A stretch of 64,000 bases of DNA from the NCBI GenBank assembly GCA_018222405.1, contig JAAFAI010000019.1:39778-103777 (forward strand). The letters are read 5' to 3'. This DNA comes from Gammaproteobacteria bacterium (GTDB taxonomy: Bacteria; Pseudomonadota; Gammaproteobacteria; Enterobacterales; Alteromonadaceae). The position numbers were made by a program, and so were the translations under genes. The notes under the pieces were generated by a model that did no database searches, was not told the origin of the DNA, and saw only the letters and a list, made by a program, of their open reading frames with translations. This document shows, piece after piece, positions 8,208 through 17,063 of the stretch; within the stretch, counting starts at the first letter, position 1, and each line of letters starts with the position of its first letter.

Positions 8208-9993
8208 CCGGTAAGTCCTCCAGACTCAGGCCGCCTGTATTGCCATTATTGCCAGAATCGCTCTTTGCGGGTTGCTCATCCTGCTCTTCGCGTTGTGGGA
8301 GCTCGGCAACCATTTCCACCAGCTTCAGTACCTCTTCTACCGTTGTCTGACCCATTTTGGCATAGGTCAGCGCAACGTGAGACAGCGGCTTATAACCCGG
8401 ACTGCGTAAGGCATGCTCACCAAAGGCAACAGTGTCGCCGGCTTTTAATGCATTCATCATCGGATCGGTCAGTTCGAGTAGTTCAAACACGCCCATCCGG
8501 CCGCGATAGCCGGTATGGTTACACTTCTGACATCCCTTGCCTCGTTTAAACGTAACGTTATCCAGGTTGTTATCAATGTGCCCGAGCCAGAACAATTCAT
8601 CGTGTGAAGGTTGATGCTCTACTTCGCAATTATCGCAAATCCGGCGCACCAGACGCTGGGCAATGATGCCTCGCAGTGAACTGGCAACCAGGTAGCCTGC
8701 CGCCCCCATATCGAGCAAACGAATAGCACTGGATACGGCATCGTTAGTGTGCAGCGTGGATAATACCAGGTGACCGGTTAACGCGCCGCGTAAACCAATT
8801 TCCACGGTTTCCTGATCCCGCATCTCACCCACCATGATGATATCCGGGTCCTGACGCAACGTGGTGCGCAGTACGCTTGAGAAGTTAAGGCCGATTCGGC
8901 TGTTTACCTGTACCTGATTAATGCGTGGTAAACGATATTCCACCGGGTCTTCAACGGTAATAATCTTGCGCTGCGGCTGGTTTAATTCACTTAGGGCACC
9001 ATACAGTGTGGTGGTTTTACCTGAACCGGTCGGCCCGGTTACCAGGATCATGCCGTGTGGCCGTTTTAGTAACACCCTTAAGCGGTCGAGCAACGGCCTG
9101 GGCATGCCGGTTTCATCCAGGGTTAATACCCCGGCTGACTGATCCAGCAAACGCATAACCACCGCTTCACCGGTTTGTACCGGCATGGTTGATAAACGCA
9201 CATCTACCCGATGACCTTTTACGCGGACCTGGGTACGGCCATCCTGCGGCAGACGCTTTTCTGAAATATCCAGACCCGCCATGAGTTTAAGGCGTAATAC
9301 CAGCGCTGCGGCAATGTTATTTTCCGGGATAACCGTTTCCTGCAATACCCCATCAACCCTCTGCCGGATGCGTAATTGCTGCTCGTCTGGCTCGATGTGG
9401 ATATCCGAGGCCTTGGCCTGTACCGCATCCTCAAAGATCGACTGCAGTAAGCGGGCAACGGCGGTATCCTGCTCATCTTCGAGCCCGGCGGTAAGCTCAA
9501 ATTCCTGCTCATCGCGGTACTCATTGGCCAACTGTTGGGCAAAAGAGGCTATTTCATCGGTGCGCCGGTAGAAACTGTCGTAAGCACCAAACAATTGCTG
9601 TTCACTTACTACGGCCACTTCAATGGGTTTGGGCAGGATCTCGCCAAGGTTATCCACGGCGGTGAGGTCGGCCGGATCGCTCATTCCCACCAGTAATTTA
9701 TCGCCACGGTCTTCCAGCACCAGCGCCCGATAACGACGGGCCTGTACTTCCGGCAGCAGTTTGACCGCAGCCGGGTTGACATTAAAGTGATCAATGTCGA
9801 TCAGCGGCACATTTAAGTGGGTGGAGAGCAGTTCCAGCAACTGCTTTTCGGTAACCAGTTCCATGGCTATTAAAGTGGCGCCGAGCTTGCGGCCGGTCTG
9901 ACGTTGCTCAGCCAGCGCCGACATCAGCTGTGGCTCGTCTATCAGCCCTTGCTGAACCAGCAGATCACCCAGTCTGACTTTTACACCACTCAT
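8200..9993 (-). CDS. mshE: MshE, MSHA assembly ATPase with c-di-GMP-binding MshEN domain
   Basis: Hexameric extension ATPase of 597 aa. Residues 6-70 carry two successive MshEN motifs: RLGDLLVQQGLIDEPQL, then KLGATLIAMELVTEKQL. In Vibrio MshE these bind cyclic di-GMP. The GspE/PilB catalytic core has a Walker A GPTGSGKT (320-327), an Asp box, a Walker B ending DIIMVGEMRD, and a His box with HLVLSTLHTND. The tetracysteine zinc module is present as CDNC and CQKC. Length fits MshE/PilB. Regulation at the protein level by c-di-GMP is expected from the motif, linking pilus extension to the attachment switch. The start ATG overlaps the mshN stop (ATGA). Confidence 0.94.
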   Translation of the reverse strand: MSGVKVRLGDLLVQQGLIDEPQLMSALAEQRQTGRKLGATLIAMELVTEKQLLELLSTHLNVPLIDIDHFNVNPAAVKLLPEVQARRYRALVLEDRGDKLLVGMSDPADLTAVDNLGEILPKPIEVAVVSEQQLFGAYDSFYRRTDEIASFAQQLANEYRDEQEFELTAGLEDEQDTAVARLLQSIFEDAVQAKASDIHIEPDEQQLRIRQRVDGVLQETVIPENNIAAALVLRLKLMAGLDISEKRLPQDGRTQVRVKGHRVDVRLSTMPVQTGEAVVMRLLDQSAGVLTLDETGMPRPLLDRLRVLLKRPHGMILVTGPTGSGKTTTLYGALSELNQPQRKIITVEDPVEYRLPRINQVQVNSRIGLNFSSVLRTTLRQDPDIIMVGEMRDQETVEIGLRGALTGHLVLSTLHTNDAVSSAIRLLDMGAAGYLVASSLRGIIAQRLVRRICDNCEVEHQPSHDELFWLGHIDNNLDNVTFKRGKGCQKCNHTGYRGRMGVFELLELTDPMMNALKAGDTVAFGEHALRSPGYKPLSHVALTYAKMGQTTVEEVLKLVEMVAELPQREEQDEQPAKSDSGNNGNTGGLSLEDLPDA

Positions 9994-11105
9994 GATGAAA
10001 CTCCCGTCAGATTACCTAAGCGCTGGCGAATAAATTGTTCGATGCTGTCCTCAAGCTGCCTTAGTGACAACGCTTCCCGATAACTACTCAGCGCGAGGGC
10101 TGTATAACCCTGTTTGTCGGCGACCACCGCCTGACCGAGCCACCACTTAGCAGTCTGACTATCAAGCACTACCAGTTGTGCGTAGTCTTGCAGCGCGTCA
10201 TCCAGCAGGCCGAGCTTTTGCGCCAGCGATGCCCGGTAGCCTAACAGTTCTATGGATGGCTGGACGTAGTCATTAACGTCCTGCAGCGTGTAATACGCCA
10301 GCCGGGTTTCGTTTTGCTGCACCAGCAAGCGCGCATACATCAGTCTGACACTGCTGTCGGCGGGCATATCCGCCACGGTTTGTTGCAGTAACTGCTGGGC
10401 GTCGGTTGTGCGGCCTGCACTAAAATACAGAGCGGCCAGCCGTTTACGGGCCGCCACGTTATCAGGTTGCTGGCGGATCAGCGTACGTAACAACTGAACA
10501 GCCATCGGCGTATCGTTCTGACTCAAAGCCTGACGGATTTGCGCTTTAAGGGCTTCATCCGGGTTCGCAGCACTGGGCTTAATCATCGGTTCAGCTGGCG
10601 CTTTATCAGGCTCTGGCATTGCTGTCGTGGAAGATTCTGATTCAGTTGCAATGCCGACCGAATGTGCAGCCACTCTCTCGAGTGCACTGGGTTGACGATC
10701 ACCGACAGTGGACTCAGTACGCGCAGGTTGCGCGTTAATATCGACCGGCCCATCCATTACGCCCATGGTATTTTGCGGCTTTGTGGATGGTGAAGCTGTG
10801 AACTTTCTGGGTTCTTCCGGCTCCGCCGTTTGTGTTTCGGGCTCTTCAGGCGCGATTGACCCGGCGGCCACCGCATCAGGTATAATCTGATTAATCGGCC
10901 CTACTGAGGGACTTTGTGGCAGGTTATCCTCAGTGGCAGCGGGCCAGAAATAAACGGCGCCAATGGCCACTACGCCAAGTAGCAGAATGATGGCAATGCG
11001 CAGCACTGAGGACGACTTTTTAGCCGGCGGCTGATAGTTAGCCGGCGTAGCCTCACTGGCTTCCCGGTTCTCTAAGTCTCTCAGCATTTTATTGACTACA
11101 CTCAC
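9990..11105 (-). CDS. mshN: MshN, MSHA biogenesis TPR protein
   Basis: Protein of 371 aa with the conserved start SVVNKMLRDLENRE. One transmembrane helix (VLRIAIILLLGVVAIGAVYFW, about residues 35-55) is followed by a low-complexity Pro/Glu/Ala-rich periplasmic linker to about residue 190. The C-terminal half consists of tetratricopeptide repeats (for example AARKRLAALYFSAGRTTDA). The GTG start at 11105 overlaps the mshM stop as GTGA and has GAGGG upstream. A longer in-frame ATG start at 11177 would add 24 non-conserved residues overlapping mshM. Likely a scaffold linking inner membrane and secretin (family knowledge). Confidence 0.88.
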   Translation of the reverse strand: MSVVNKMLRDLENREASEATPANYQPPAKKSSSVLRIAIILLLGVVAIGAVYFWPAATEDNLPQSPSVGPINQIIPDAVAAGSIAPEEPETQTAEPEEPRKFTASPSTKPQNTMGVMDGPVDINAQPARTESTVGDRQPSALERVAAHSVGIATESESSTTAMPEPDKAPAEPMIKPSAANPDEALKAQIRQALSQNDTPMAVQLLRTLIRQQPDNVAARKRLAALYFSAGRTTDAQQLLQQTVADMPADSSVRLMYARLLVQQNETRLAYYTLQDVNDYVQPSIELLGYRASLAQKLGLLDDALQDYAQLVVLDSQTAKWWLGQAVVADKQGYTALALSSYREALSLRQLEDSIEQFIRQRLGNLTGVSS

Positions 11106-12025
11106 AGTGTCGCCCTCATGTTCCATATCCCTGCAATCATCGCAATCACTACTACTGTGGTCGCTAACAGCAACCATTTACTTTGTGGGCTAAACCACCA
11201 CTTACTGCTCACCGTTTGCGCCGCTTCTGTATCGGCAGACGCTGCCGCAATGTGCTCTGGCTCAACCGCCGACTTGCCTTCGCCATAGGCCAGCATTAAC
11301 GCTTTATGTGCCAACACATTCACCACCCGGGGCGTACCAGCACTGGCGCGGTAGAGTAGCTCGCAGCACTGACGGTTAAATAAATCGGTGCCATGATAAC
11401 CAGCCACATTGACCCGGTGCCGGACATACTGATACACCTGATCGGGATCCATTAGCGCCAGGCTGTAACTAAAGGTAATTCGCTGCCGTAACTGCCGTAA
11501 CTCCGGTAGAGCCAGCTTTTCGTCCAGCTCCGGCTGCCCGAATAACACGACCTGCAGTAATTTACGAGACTCTGTCTCCAGATTGGTCATTAGCCGCAAC
11601 GCTTCAATACTCTCTGTGGGCAACGCCTGAGCTTCATCAATAATCAGCACCGCACTTTTCTGCTGCTGATGAATAGCAATCAAACGTTCCTGAATTTTTT
11701 GAGTAAACTCCTGCTGATCGCAGTCGCTGCCCAACTCCACTCCTAACTCATTGGCCACCGCACGCCGTAACTCGGTGGGGGACAGCATCGGGTTCGGTAC
11801 GTACGCGGCCACAAAGTAATCCGGTAACTCATTAAGTAACTTTCGGCAAATCAGCGTTTTACCAGTACCTACTTCACCGGTCACCTTAATAAAACCTTCG
11901 CCAGTTTTCAGCGCGGTCAGCAATACCTGCATGGCCTCATTGTGGCTTGGCAAACCGAAAAAATAGCTGGTATTCGGGGTCAGCGTAAAAGGCAGTTCAC
12001 GGATACCAAAATGATACAGGTACAT
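11102..12025 (-). CDS. mshM: MshM, AAA ATPase (ExeA/GspA-like)
   Basis: ATPase of 307 aa starting MYLYHFGIRELPFTLTPNTSYFF, the common opening of ExeA/MshM proteins. Walker A is GEVGTGKT (50-57), Walker B is SAVLIIDEAQAL, and a sensor region LFGQPELDEKL and an arginine-containing lid (QRITFSYSL) follow. A single C-terminal transmembrane helix (WLLLATTVVVIAMIAGIW) anchors it to the inner membrane. ExeA-type ATPases help secretin assembly through peptidoglycan, and the neighbouring mshL secretin fits that job. It lies 2 bp after mshL. Confidence 0.92.
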   Translation of the reverse strand: MYLYHFGIRELPFTLTPNTSYFFGLPSHNEAMQVLLTALKTGEGFIKVTGEVGTGKTLICRKLLNELPDYFVAAYVPNPMLSPTELRRAVANELGVELGSDCDQQEFTQKIQERLIAIHQQQKSAVLIIDEAQALPTESIEALRLMTNLETESRKLLQVVLFGQPELDEKLALPELRQLRQRITFSYSLALMDPDQVYQYVRHRVNVAGYHGTDLFNRQCCELLYRASAGTPRVVNVLAHKALMLAYGEGKSAVEPEHIAAASADTEAAQTVSSKWWFSPQSKWLLLATTVVVIAMIAGIWNMRATL

Positions 12026-12027
12026 GA

Positions 12028-13701
12028 TTACTCTACGTACAACCAGTCGGCCATTTTTTCACGGCTTAATTCAATTTGTTCTGCCCAGGTCCCACTGCCG
12101 ATAACGGTGGGTTTAAGCAGGATAATCAGCTCTTTCTTGGTCTCACGCTGGCTTTTGTTAGTAAACAATTCGCCCAGTAGCGGTATATCACCAAGCAACG
12201 GCGTTTTTGATTCTGAGTCGGTCAGGCTGGTTTGCATCAGACCACCAATCACCACTATTTCGCCCGAAGCCGCTTTAATGATGGTATCAGACTCACGTAT
12301 AGTACTTTGCGCCAGCGGCAGGACAATTTGTTCCTGGTTAAGGCTGACCACTTTTTCCTGCTCCTGGGTTTCAATAACGGAAGGATGAACGTGCAGCAAT
12401 ACCGAGCCGCTTTCATCTATTTGCGGCGTGACATCCAGCGCTATCCCGGAGAAAAACGGGGTTAGTTCGATATTAGGCACCACCGATGTGGTGGTGGAAG
12501 TAATGGTATTCTGACTCGACACATCCGTTACGAAATACTCGTCATCACCAACTTTAATCACCGCTTTCTGATTATTAATGGCGGTTACTCTGGGGCTGGA
12601 CAAGACCTGCACGTTGCCCTGAGTGGACAGCAGCGAGATAACCCCGGAAAAATCCTGGTTTAGGAACGATAAACTGGTGACGCCGCCCAGTGAGGCCGAA
12701 ATTCCATTGCCAATGCTGGCTGCAGTATTACTGAAGGTAAAATCGGTACTGCCAACATTCGCTACTACCTCAGACCAGTTAATCCCCTGTTGGTAACCGT
12801 CATCCAGCGCCACCTCGAGAATTCTGGCCTCAAGAATAACCTGGCGTTGCAGACTCGCTTCAGAGACCTTGAGGAAACGTTTTATGTCACGGATTTCATC
12901 CGGCATAGCACGAATGGTGACCAGGCCGGCCTGCGGCGTAACAAATACTGCCCGGCCCCCCTCAGTACCAACCATTGATTCCAGTGACGCTTTCAAATCG
13001 GTCCAGAAATCGGTCTCTGTTCGGGTTGAAATAGAAGTGCCATTAATGTTGTTACCAAACTGGTTACCCAGATTGTTACTGTTCGCTGAGTTACCACTGA
13101 AATTATTAAAGTTGCTGTTGGAATTACCGCTACCATTATTATCGGCCTGGGAAACGCCGCCAGAGATGATGCTGGTTTGTGTCGAGCCGTCCCGCTTCAT
13201 CAGCAGGTAATTTACCGCCAGTGTTTCGGTGCGCATGCCGGCGGGCAGGACTCTGAATACATTACTCTTGCGACTGATATCAAAGCCGTAAAGGTCACCC
13301 AACAGCTCCATCACCTGCTCCATGGTAACCTGTTTCAGGCTCAGTGAAATTTCACCACTGACGTCGGGATGAATGGCCACGCTGTAGGGCGTATCTGCCA
13401 CCAGCCCGGTAAAAAAGGCTTTTACGCCAACGCCGTCGGCTTCAATGTCGTATTTTTCCGGGCCGAATAACGAGTGGCGCTCACCGGTGGTTGCCACATC
13501 GCCAAGTAAATTAGTCACACTGTCCGGCACATCCTGCAAAGAATCAGGTGATGCCTTGGCCTTTTTCTGTGCAGCCTGTTCATGAGCTATTTGTTCAGCC
13601 AGTTGCTGTTTGAGTGACTTTTCCACCACGGATTCTTCGGGAATCGACTGACAGCCCGTCAGTGCCATAGCCAGAGCGATGTATATCAAACGTTTATTCA
13701 T
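12028..13701 (-). CDS. mshL: MshL, outer-membrane secretin of the MSHA pilus
   Basis: Secretin of 557 aa made as a lipoprotein: signal MNKRLIYIALAMALTGC, with lipobox LTGC. A periplasmic STN/N0-like region (around residues 95-170, GEISLSLKQVTMEQVMELLGDLYG) is followed by an Asn/Ser/Gly-rich segment (about residues 185-225) that is unusually repetitive. The secretin homology domain ends with the conserved IPLLGELF motif. It would form the outer-membrane pore for the pilus. I chose the ATG at 13701, which gives a normal lipoprotein signal. Longer starts at 13710 and 13731 are possible. The downstream mshM start follows within 2 bp. Confidence 0.93.
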   Translation of the reverse strand: MNKRLIYIALAMALTGCQSIPEESVVEKSLKQQLAEQIAHEQAAQKKAKASPDSLQDVPDSVTNLLGDVATTGERHSLFGPEKYDIEADGVGVKAFFTGLVADTPYSVAIHPDVSGEISLSLKQVTMEQVMELLGDLYGFDISRKSNVFRVLPAGMRTETLAVNYLLMKRDGSTQTSIISGGVSQADNNGSGNSNSNFNNFSGNSANSNNLGNQFGNNINGTSISTRTETDFWTDLKASLESMVGTEGGRAVFVTPQAGLVTIRAMPDEIRDIKRFLKVSEASLQRQVILEARILEVALDDGYQQGINWSEVVANVGSTDFTFSNTAASIGNGISASLGGVTSLSFLNQDFSGVISLLSTQGNVQVLSSPRVTAINNQKAVIKVGDDEYFVTDVSSQNTITSTTTSVVPNIELTPFFSGIALDVTPQIDESGSVLLHVHPSVIETQEQEKVVSLNQEQIVLPLAQSTIRESDTIIKAASGEIVVIGGLMQTSLTDSESKTPLLGDIPLLGELFTNKSQRETKKELIILLKPTVIGSGTWAEQIELSREKMADWLYVE

Positions 13702-13711
13702 GCTACCCATT

Positions 13712-14068
13712 CTAATAATTCTCTGCTGCATTGGTTTTCACGTTGCCCCGTTGGCTGACCCATAAAGTCATTGTTTGCCAAACCCCGTTCTCATTACGCG
13801 CAATCAACACGCTGCGTGGATTAATTTCCTTGATTACTGCGCCCTGAATTGTTTGTCCTTGTTTAACCGTTTTACCGTTAATCACCGCGGTCCGGCTCGC
13901 ACCGAGCTGTAACACGGCTTCCAGCTTTAATTCAACTGCCGCCGCGGCTACCGTCGCACTGGCCTGAGGGGCAGTGCGTGCAGGGCGCGTTGGATCCTCA
14001 AGTACCTGCGCTCCCGTGGGGCTAACAAGCATGGATACCAGCAACAAAGGGGACACTTTACTCAACAC
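13712..14068 (-). CDS. mshK: MshK, MSHA biogenesis protein (PilP-like)
   Basis: Small periplasmic protein of 118 aa with a Sec-type signal (VSPLLLVSMLVSPTGA) followed by LEDPTRPA, the motif that opens PilP/GspC-type domains. The domain continues with LEAVLQLGASRTAVINGKTVKQGQ. It sits between mshJ and the secretin mshL, the usual place, and would connect the inner-membrane complex to the secretin. Start is probably the GTG at 14068, inside the end of mshJ (11 bp overlap). An adjacent TTG is an alternative. Confidence 0.86.
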   Translation of the reverse strand: MLSKVSPLLLVSMLVSPTGAQVLEDPTRPARTAPQASATVAAAAVELKLEAVLQLGASRTAVINGKTVKQGQTIQGAVIKEINPRSVLIARNENGVWQTMTLWVSQRGNVKTNAAENY

Positions 14069-14705
14069 CTATAAACGCCTTTTCAGTACTCAGAGTGTAA
14101 ACCTGAAGGGTTACCTCAGCAGTGGGATATTCCTTTACATGATAGGCCATGGAGCGCCAGTACAGTTTGTCTGACAGTTGCTCCAGGCGGGCCAGAAAAT
14201 CGCGTACCGCAAAATAACGGCCTTCGAAAGTCAACGTAACCCCGTGCTGATAAAGCGGGACCTCTGCCATAGCCGGGTTATCGGCAAAAATATTTTCCGG
14301 GCTAACCGAGGCCATTTCGATGAGTTTTAGTCCATCAGCCTGAGAAAACACCTGTTCGATGAGCGCGGGCATTTGCCGGGGCAGAATTAAATCAGCCAGC
14401 TGTGCCGCGAAGTTTTCCTGCAGTCGCACCATGCGCTTATCTACCTGGGCGATTTGCTGCTTCAGGCTGGCATCAGGATCTTCGGCCAGCGCCTGCTCGT
14501 AAACCAATTGCAGCTCTTTTAGTGTAGTGACTTCGTTGCGGGCAATCTCAATGCTACTGCTCGTTTTGCCGTTTTCCTTAATGCCGGGCTCAATCAGCAA
14601 AAAAATCAGCACGGCAAGAACTACCACCATTCCCGAGGCAAAAATTAATACTTTCTCACGCTGACTCAGCGCGGCAAATTTTTCTTCGTACTGGTCAAAA
14701 GTCAC
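14058..14705 (-). CDS. mshJ: MshJ, MSHA biogenesis protein (PilO-like)
   Basis: Bitopic inner-membrane protein of 215 aa. A short cytoplasmic head (FDQYEEKFAALSQREK) and one transmembrane helix (VLIFASGMVVVLAVLIFLLI) are followed by a coiled coil (about 45-105) and a ferredoxin-like C-terminal domain, the architecture of PilO/GspM. The GTG at 14705 overlaps the preceding TGA (GTGA). It is expected to pair with the PilN-like product of the gene before it in the inner-membrane alignment complex. Confidence 0.88.
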   Translation of the reverse strand: MTFDQYEEKFAALSQREKVLIFASGMVVVLAVLIFLLIEPGIKENGKTSSSIEIARNEVTTLKELQLVYEQALAEDPDASLKQQIAQVDKRMVRLQENFAAQLADLILPRQMPALIEQVFSQADGLKLIEMASVSPENIFADNPAMAEVPLYQHGVTLTFEGRYFAVRDFLARLEQLSDKLYWRSMAYHVKEYPTAEVTLQVYTLSTEKAFIGVE

Positions 14706-15313
14706 CGCAGGCCACCTTGTTGCGTTGTTTCCGGCACCCGGGCCATGTTTAATTCAAAGCGCAATTGCTCGTCGTCCCGGTACAGTCGGGTGGAGTCAAA
14801 GGTGCGGCCGGAGAAAGCGGTAGTCTGGCCCAAACGTTGTAACCATTTTGGCATCGCCTGCGGGGTACTGAGTTGCCCTTGCAGCACCATCATGTTTTCA
14901 CTGACTTCAATGGTATCGAGCCAGATATCCTGGCTGTCTTTCTGGGCCAGGCTATCGAGCATCCCGGCAAAGCCCTGCTGTTTAATCTGTTCCCGCTGAC
15001 TGAGCTCGCGCACCAGCAATTCACGATTGGCCAGCTCCTGCTGGCGTTGTTCCAGCGTGCGGGTCAACCCGGCATCCGGTTTACGTTGCTCAAGCGTGGT
15101 TTTGAGATTGTTCACCGTAGTCGATAACTGCTGTTGCTGGTCCTGAACCTCTGCCAGTTCGGTGCGTTTAGAAGCGCCATACCAGGCGACACCGGCCCAA
15201 ATCAGCAGCAGCACAGTAAGGGTTGCTCCCCACGCCAACAGCACACTGCTAAGCGAGAGTAAATCGAGACGCGGTGCAAACTCGGCGGAATAAAAGTTAA
15301 TCCTGTTCTTCAT
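14702..15313 (-). CDS. MshI2, PilN-like MSHA biogenesis protein
   Basis: A 203-aa bitopic protein that opens MKNRINFYSAEFAPRLD and then has one transmembrane helix (VLLAWGATLTVLLLIWAGVAWYG). A Gln/Glu-rich coiled coil (about 60-115) and a small periplasmic domain follow, the PilN plan. In some annotations the PilM-like and PilN-like halves are called mshI1 and mshI2. The start overlaps the preceding mshI stop as ATGA. The expected partners are the PilM-like MshI in the cytoplasm and MshJ in the periplasm. Confidence 0.82.
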   Translation of the reverse strand: MKNRINFYSAEFAPRLDLLSLSSVLLAWGATLTVLLLIWAGVAWYGASKRTELAEVQDQQQQLSTTVNNLKTTLEQRKPDAGLTRTLEQRQQELANRELLVRELSQREQIKQQGFAGMLDSLAQKDSQDIWLDTIEVSENMMVLQGQLSTPQAMPKWLQRLGQTTAFSGRTFDSTRLYRDDEQLRFELNMARVPETTQQGGLR

Positions 15314-16260
15314 ACCGCAGCCTCGTTTTTGGCCTGCGGCTCAGCAGAGCCACAAATCGCTGCGCCGAGACTGGAGTAATTCACCCGCGTCACCGACATT
15401 CCCGGCTCGTCGGCAGTCACTTCGGGGGTGAGATCATTGACACTGGCGCTCACCACCTGCTCAATCTGGCTGGCCAGAGCATCCCGGTGGGGTGTATCGA
15501 GGCGCATCATAATCTTCCGCACCGGCGCTTGCCGCAGTTGGCTTTCATAAAAATCCATAGAGCGCTGAATCTGCACACTTAACGACTCACCAATGCCCAT
15601 TCTGAGTTCGTCCTCAGTAAAGCTACCCAGGTTTTCAAAACCTTTCAGACGGCGGCTGAAATACAGTTGGCCATCTTTGATGATATTCAGACAAATTTCT
15701 TCACCGGCTTCCTGCACCACGGTCAGGATGGGGTCAGACTGCACAGGCACTAATTCACAGGTAGCCAGTTCCTCAACGGTAATCAACTGGAGTACCAGGC
15801 CAGCATTAAAAACCGCTTCGCTAACCCGTTCGACGTCTTCTTTGGGCAGGGCAAACACATTAATTCTGGCATTGCCGGCCAGCGGCACCGGTAAATCGGT
15901 GTAATCGATGGCCATTTCTTTATCGCTGCCGGTAAGCTCTTTCACCGACCAGGACAAGGCGGCGGTAATCTCATCGGCCTCCACGGATGGGCGGTCAATT
16001 TGCAGAATCTGATACCAGTGAATTGAAAACGCAACATAGGTCGGGGTACCGGTCAGGCCATGTTTATCGACCCATTTGGCCAGGTGAGTTGCCCAATGGG
16101 AAAAGCTGACAGTCTCTTCAAACGCCAGAGTAATTTCGCCATTTTGTTTCTTAAGCGCACAAAACGTTACTGAATCCAGCGACACTGCAATTCCGATTGC
16201 ATGATAGCCAGATTTCTTTTGAAATTTTTGTTTGAGGAAAGAACGCCAACCAATGCGCAT
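15310..16260 (-). CDS. mshI: MshI, PilM-like actin-fold MSHA biogenesis protein
   Basis: First gene of the operon, 316 aa, no signal peptide. The N-terminal GIAVSLDSVTFCALKKQNGEI resembles the phosphate-1 strand-turn-strand of actin-fold PilM proteins. Later motifs (LSWSVKELTGSDKEMAIDY, GLVLQLITVEELATCEL, MGIGESLSVQIQRSMDFYESQ) follow the PilM pattern. It would sit on the cytoplasmic face and bind the N-terminus of the PilN-like protein. No Shine-Dalgarno sequence is clear before the ATG. The 153 bp upstream is shared with a divergent acetyltransferase and must hold the operon's main promoter. I could not pick a convincing -35/-10 pair for this strand. mshH, which often precedes mshI in vibrios, is absent here. 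Confidence 0.87.
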   Translation of the reverse strand: MRIGWRSFLKQKFQKKSGYHAIGIAVSLDSVTFCALKKQNGEITLAFEETVSFSHWATHLAKWVDKHGLTGTPTYVAFSIHWYQILQIDRPSVEADEITAALSWSVKELTGSDKEMAIDYTDLPVPLAGNARINVFALPKEDVERVSEAVFNAGLVLQLITVEELATCELVPVQSDPILTVVQEAGEEICLNIIKDGQLYFSRRLKGFENLGSFTEDELRMGIGESLSVQIQRSMDFYESQLRQAPVRKIMMRLDTPHRDALASQIEQVVSASVNDLTPEVTADEPGMSVTRVNYSSLGAAICGSAEPQAKNEAAV

Positions 16261-16413
16261 ATATTTTTATAACTTCGTATAATTATTAGTTAAATTACAA
16301 CAGAGTTTAGCTCAAAGTACCAGTACCTGATACCACACTTTAGATGAACGATGTACCAAATCACGGCCAGGCCGTATAATTTCAACTTAACTCTCTGACA
16401 TCAAGGTAAATTT

Positions 16414-17004
16414 TTGACCAGCAAGGCCAGCCAAAGTGAATCAGCAAAAAGTCTTTTTGAAATGGCGGCCGGAACGTCCTTCGCCCCGGCTGACGAGCCT
16501 TTCGAGCAGGCCAGGCTGGTTGCCCGGCAATGGTGTCTCAGTTACAACAAGCTTACCGATACCCGCCAGCGACATACAATGCTGACAACACAACTCAAGT
16601 GTCCGGGGTCGGTCCAGATTGAATCAACCTTTCAAATCGAATACGCCCTTAACTGCTCTATTGGCAAGGGCAGTTTTATAAACCATAACGCCACTTTTCT
16701 TGATGTTTGCCCGATTAAACTGGGTAATCAGGTACTTATCGGCCCCAATTGTATTATCTCCAGCGCAGTGGGCAGAACACAGATTGAGCCAGCACATTAT
16801 CCGCCACAGGAAGCTGGCCTGCCAGTTTCTATTGGTCATCGGGTATGGATTGGCGCTAACTCCATCATATGTGCCGGCGTAACGATTGGCGATAACGCGG
16901 TGATTGGCGCGGGCAGCGTGGTAACCAGTGACATCCCGGCTAATGCCGTCGCCTTCGGCGTTCCTGCCTCGGTACAGCGTAAAATAACACAAAATACTCA
17001 ATAA
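16414..17004 (+). CDS. Hexapeptide-repeat acetyltransferase (maltose O-acetyltransferase/NodL-like)
   Basis: Protein of 196 aa. The N-terminal part (about residues 12-60) looks like the Mac cap of maltose acetyltransferases (FEQARLVARQWCLSYNKL). A left-handed beta-helix follows, made of hexapeptide turns such as IGKGSF, IGHRVW, IGANSI, ICAGVT and IGDNAV. The catalytic-type histidine lies in SFINHNATF. Such enzymes transfer acetyl from acetyl-CoA to a sugar hydroxyl, and the substrate here cannot be read from sequence. The TTG start at 16414 has AAGGT upstream. An in-frame ATG 15 codons further in is an alternative. A TATAAT lies at 16375-16380. Divergent from the MSHA operon, so a role in modifying surface glycans is only a guess. 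Confidence 0.75.
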   Translation: MTSKASQSESAKSLFEMAAGTSFAPADEPFEQARLVARQWCLSYNKLTDTRQRHTMLTTQLKCPGSVQIESTFQIEYALNCSIGKGSFINHNATFLDVCPIKLGNQVLIGPNCIISSAVGRTQIEPAHYPPQEAGLPVSIGHRVWIGANSIICAGVTIGDNAVIGAGSVVTSDIPANAVAFGVPASVQRKITQNTQ

Positions 17005-17063
17005 TCAGCCGGGGGTGGCCGATAACACCCACAGTGTTGTGCCAAAAAGAGTGATAACGTCTG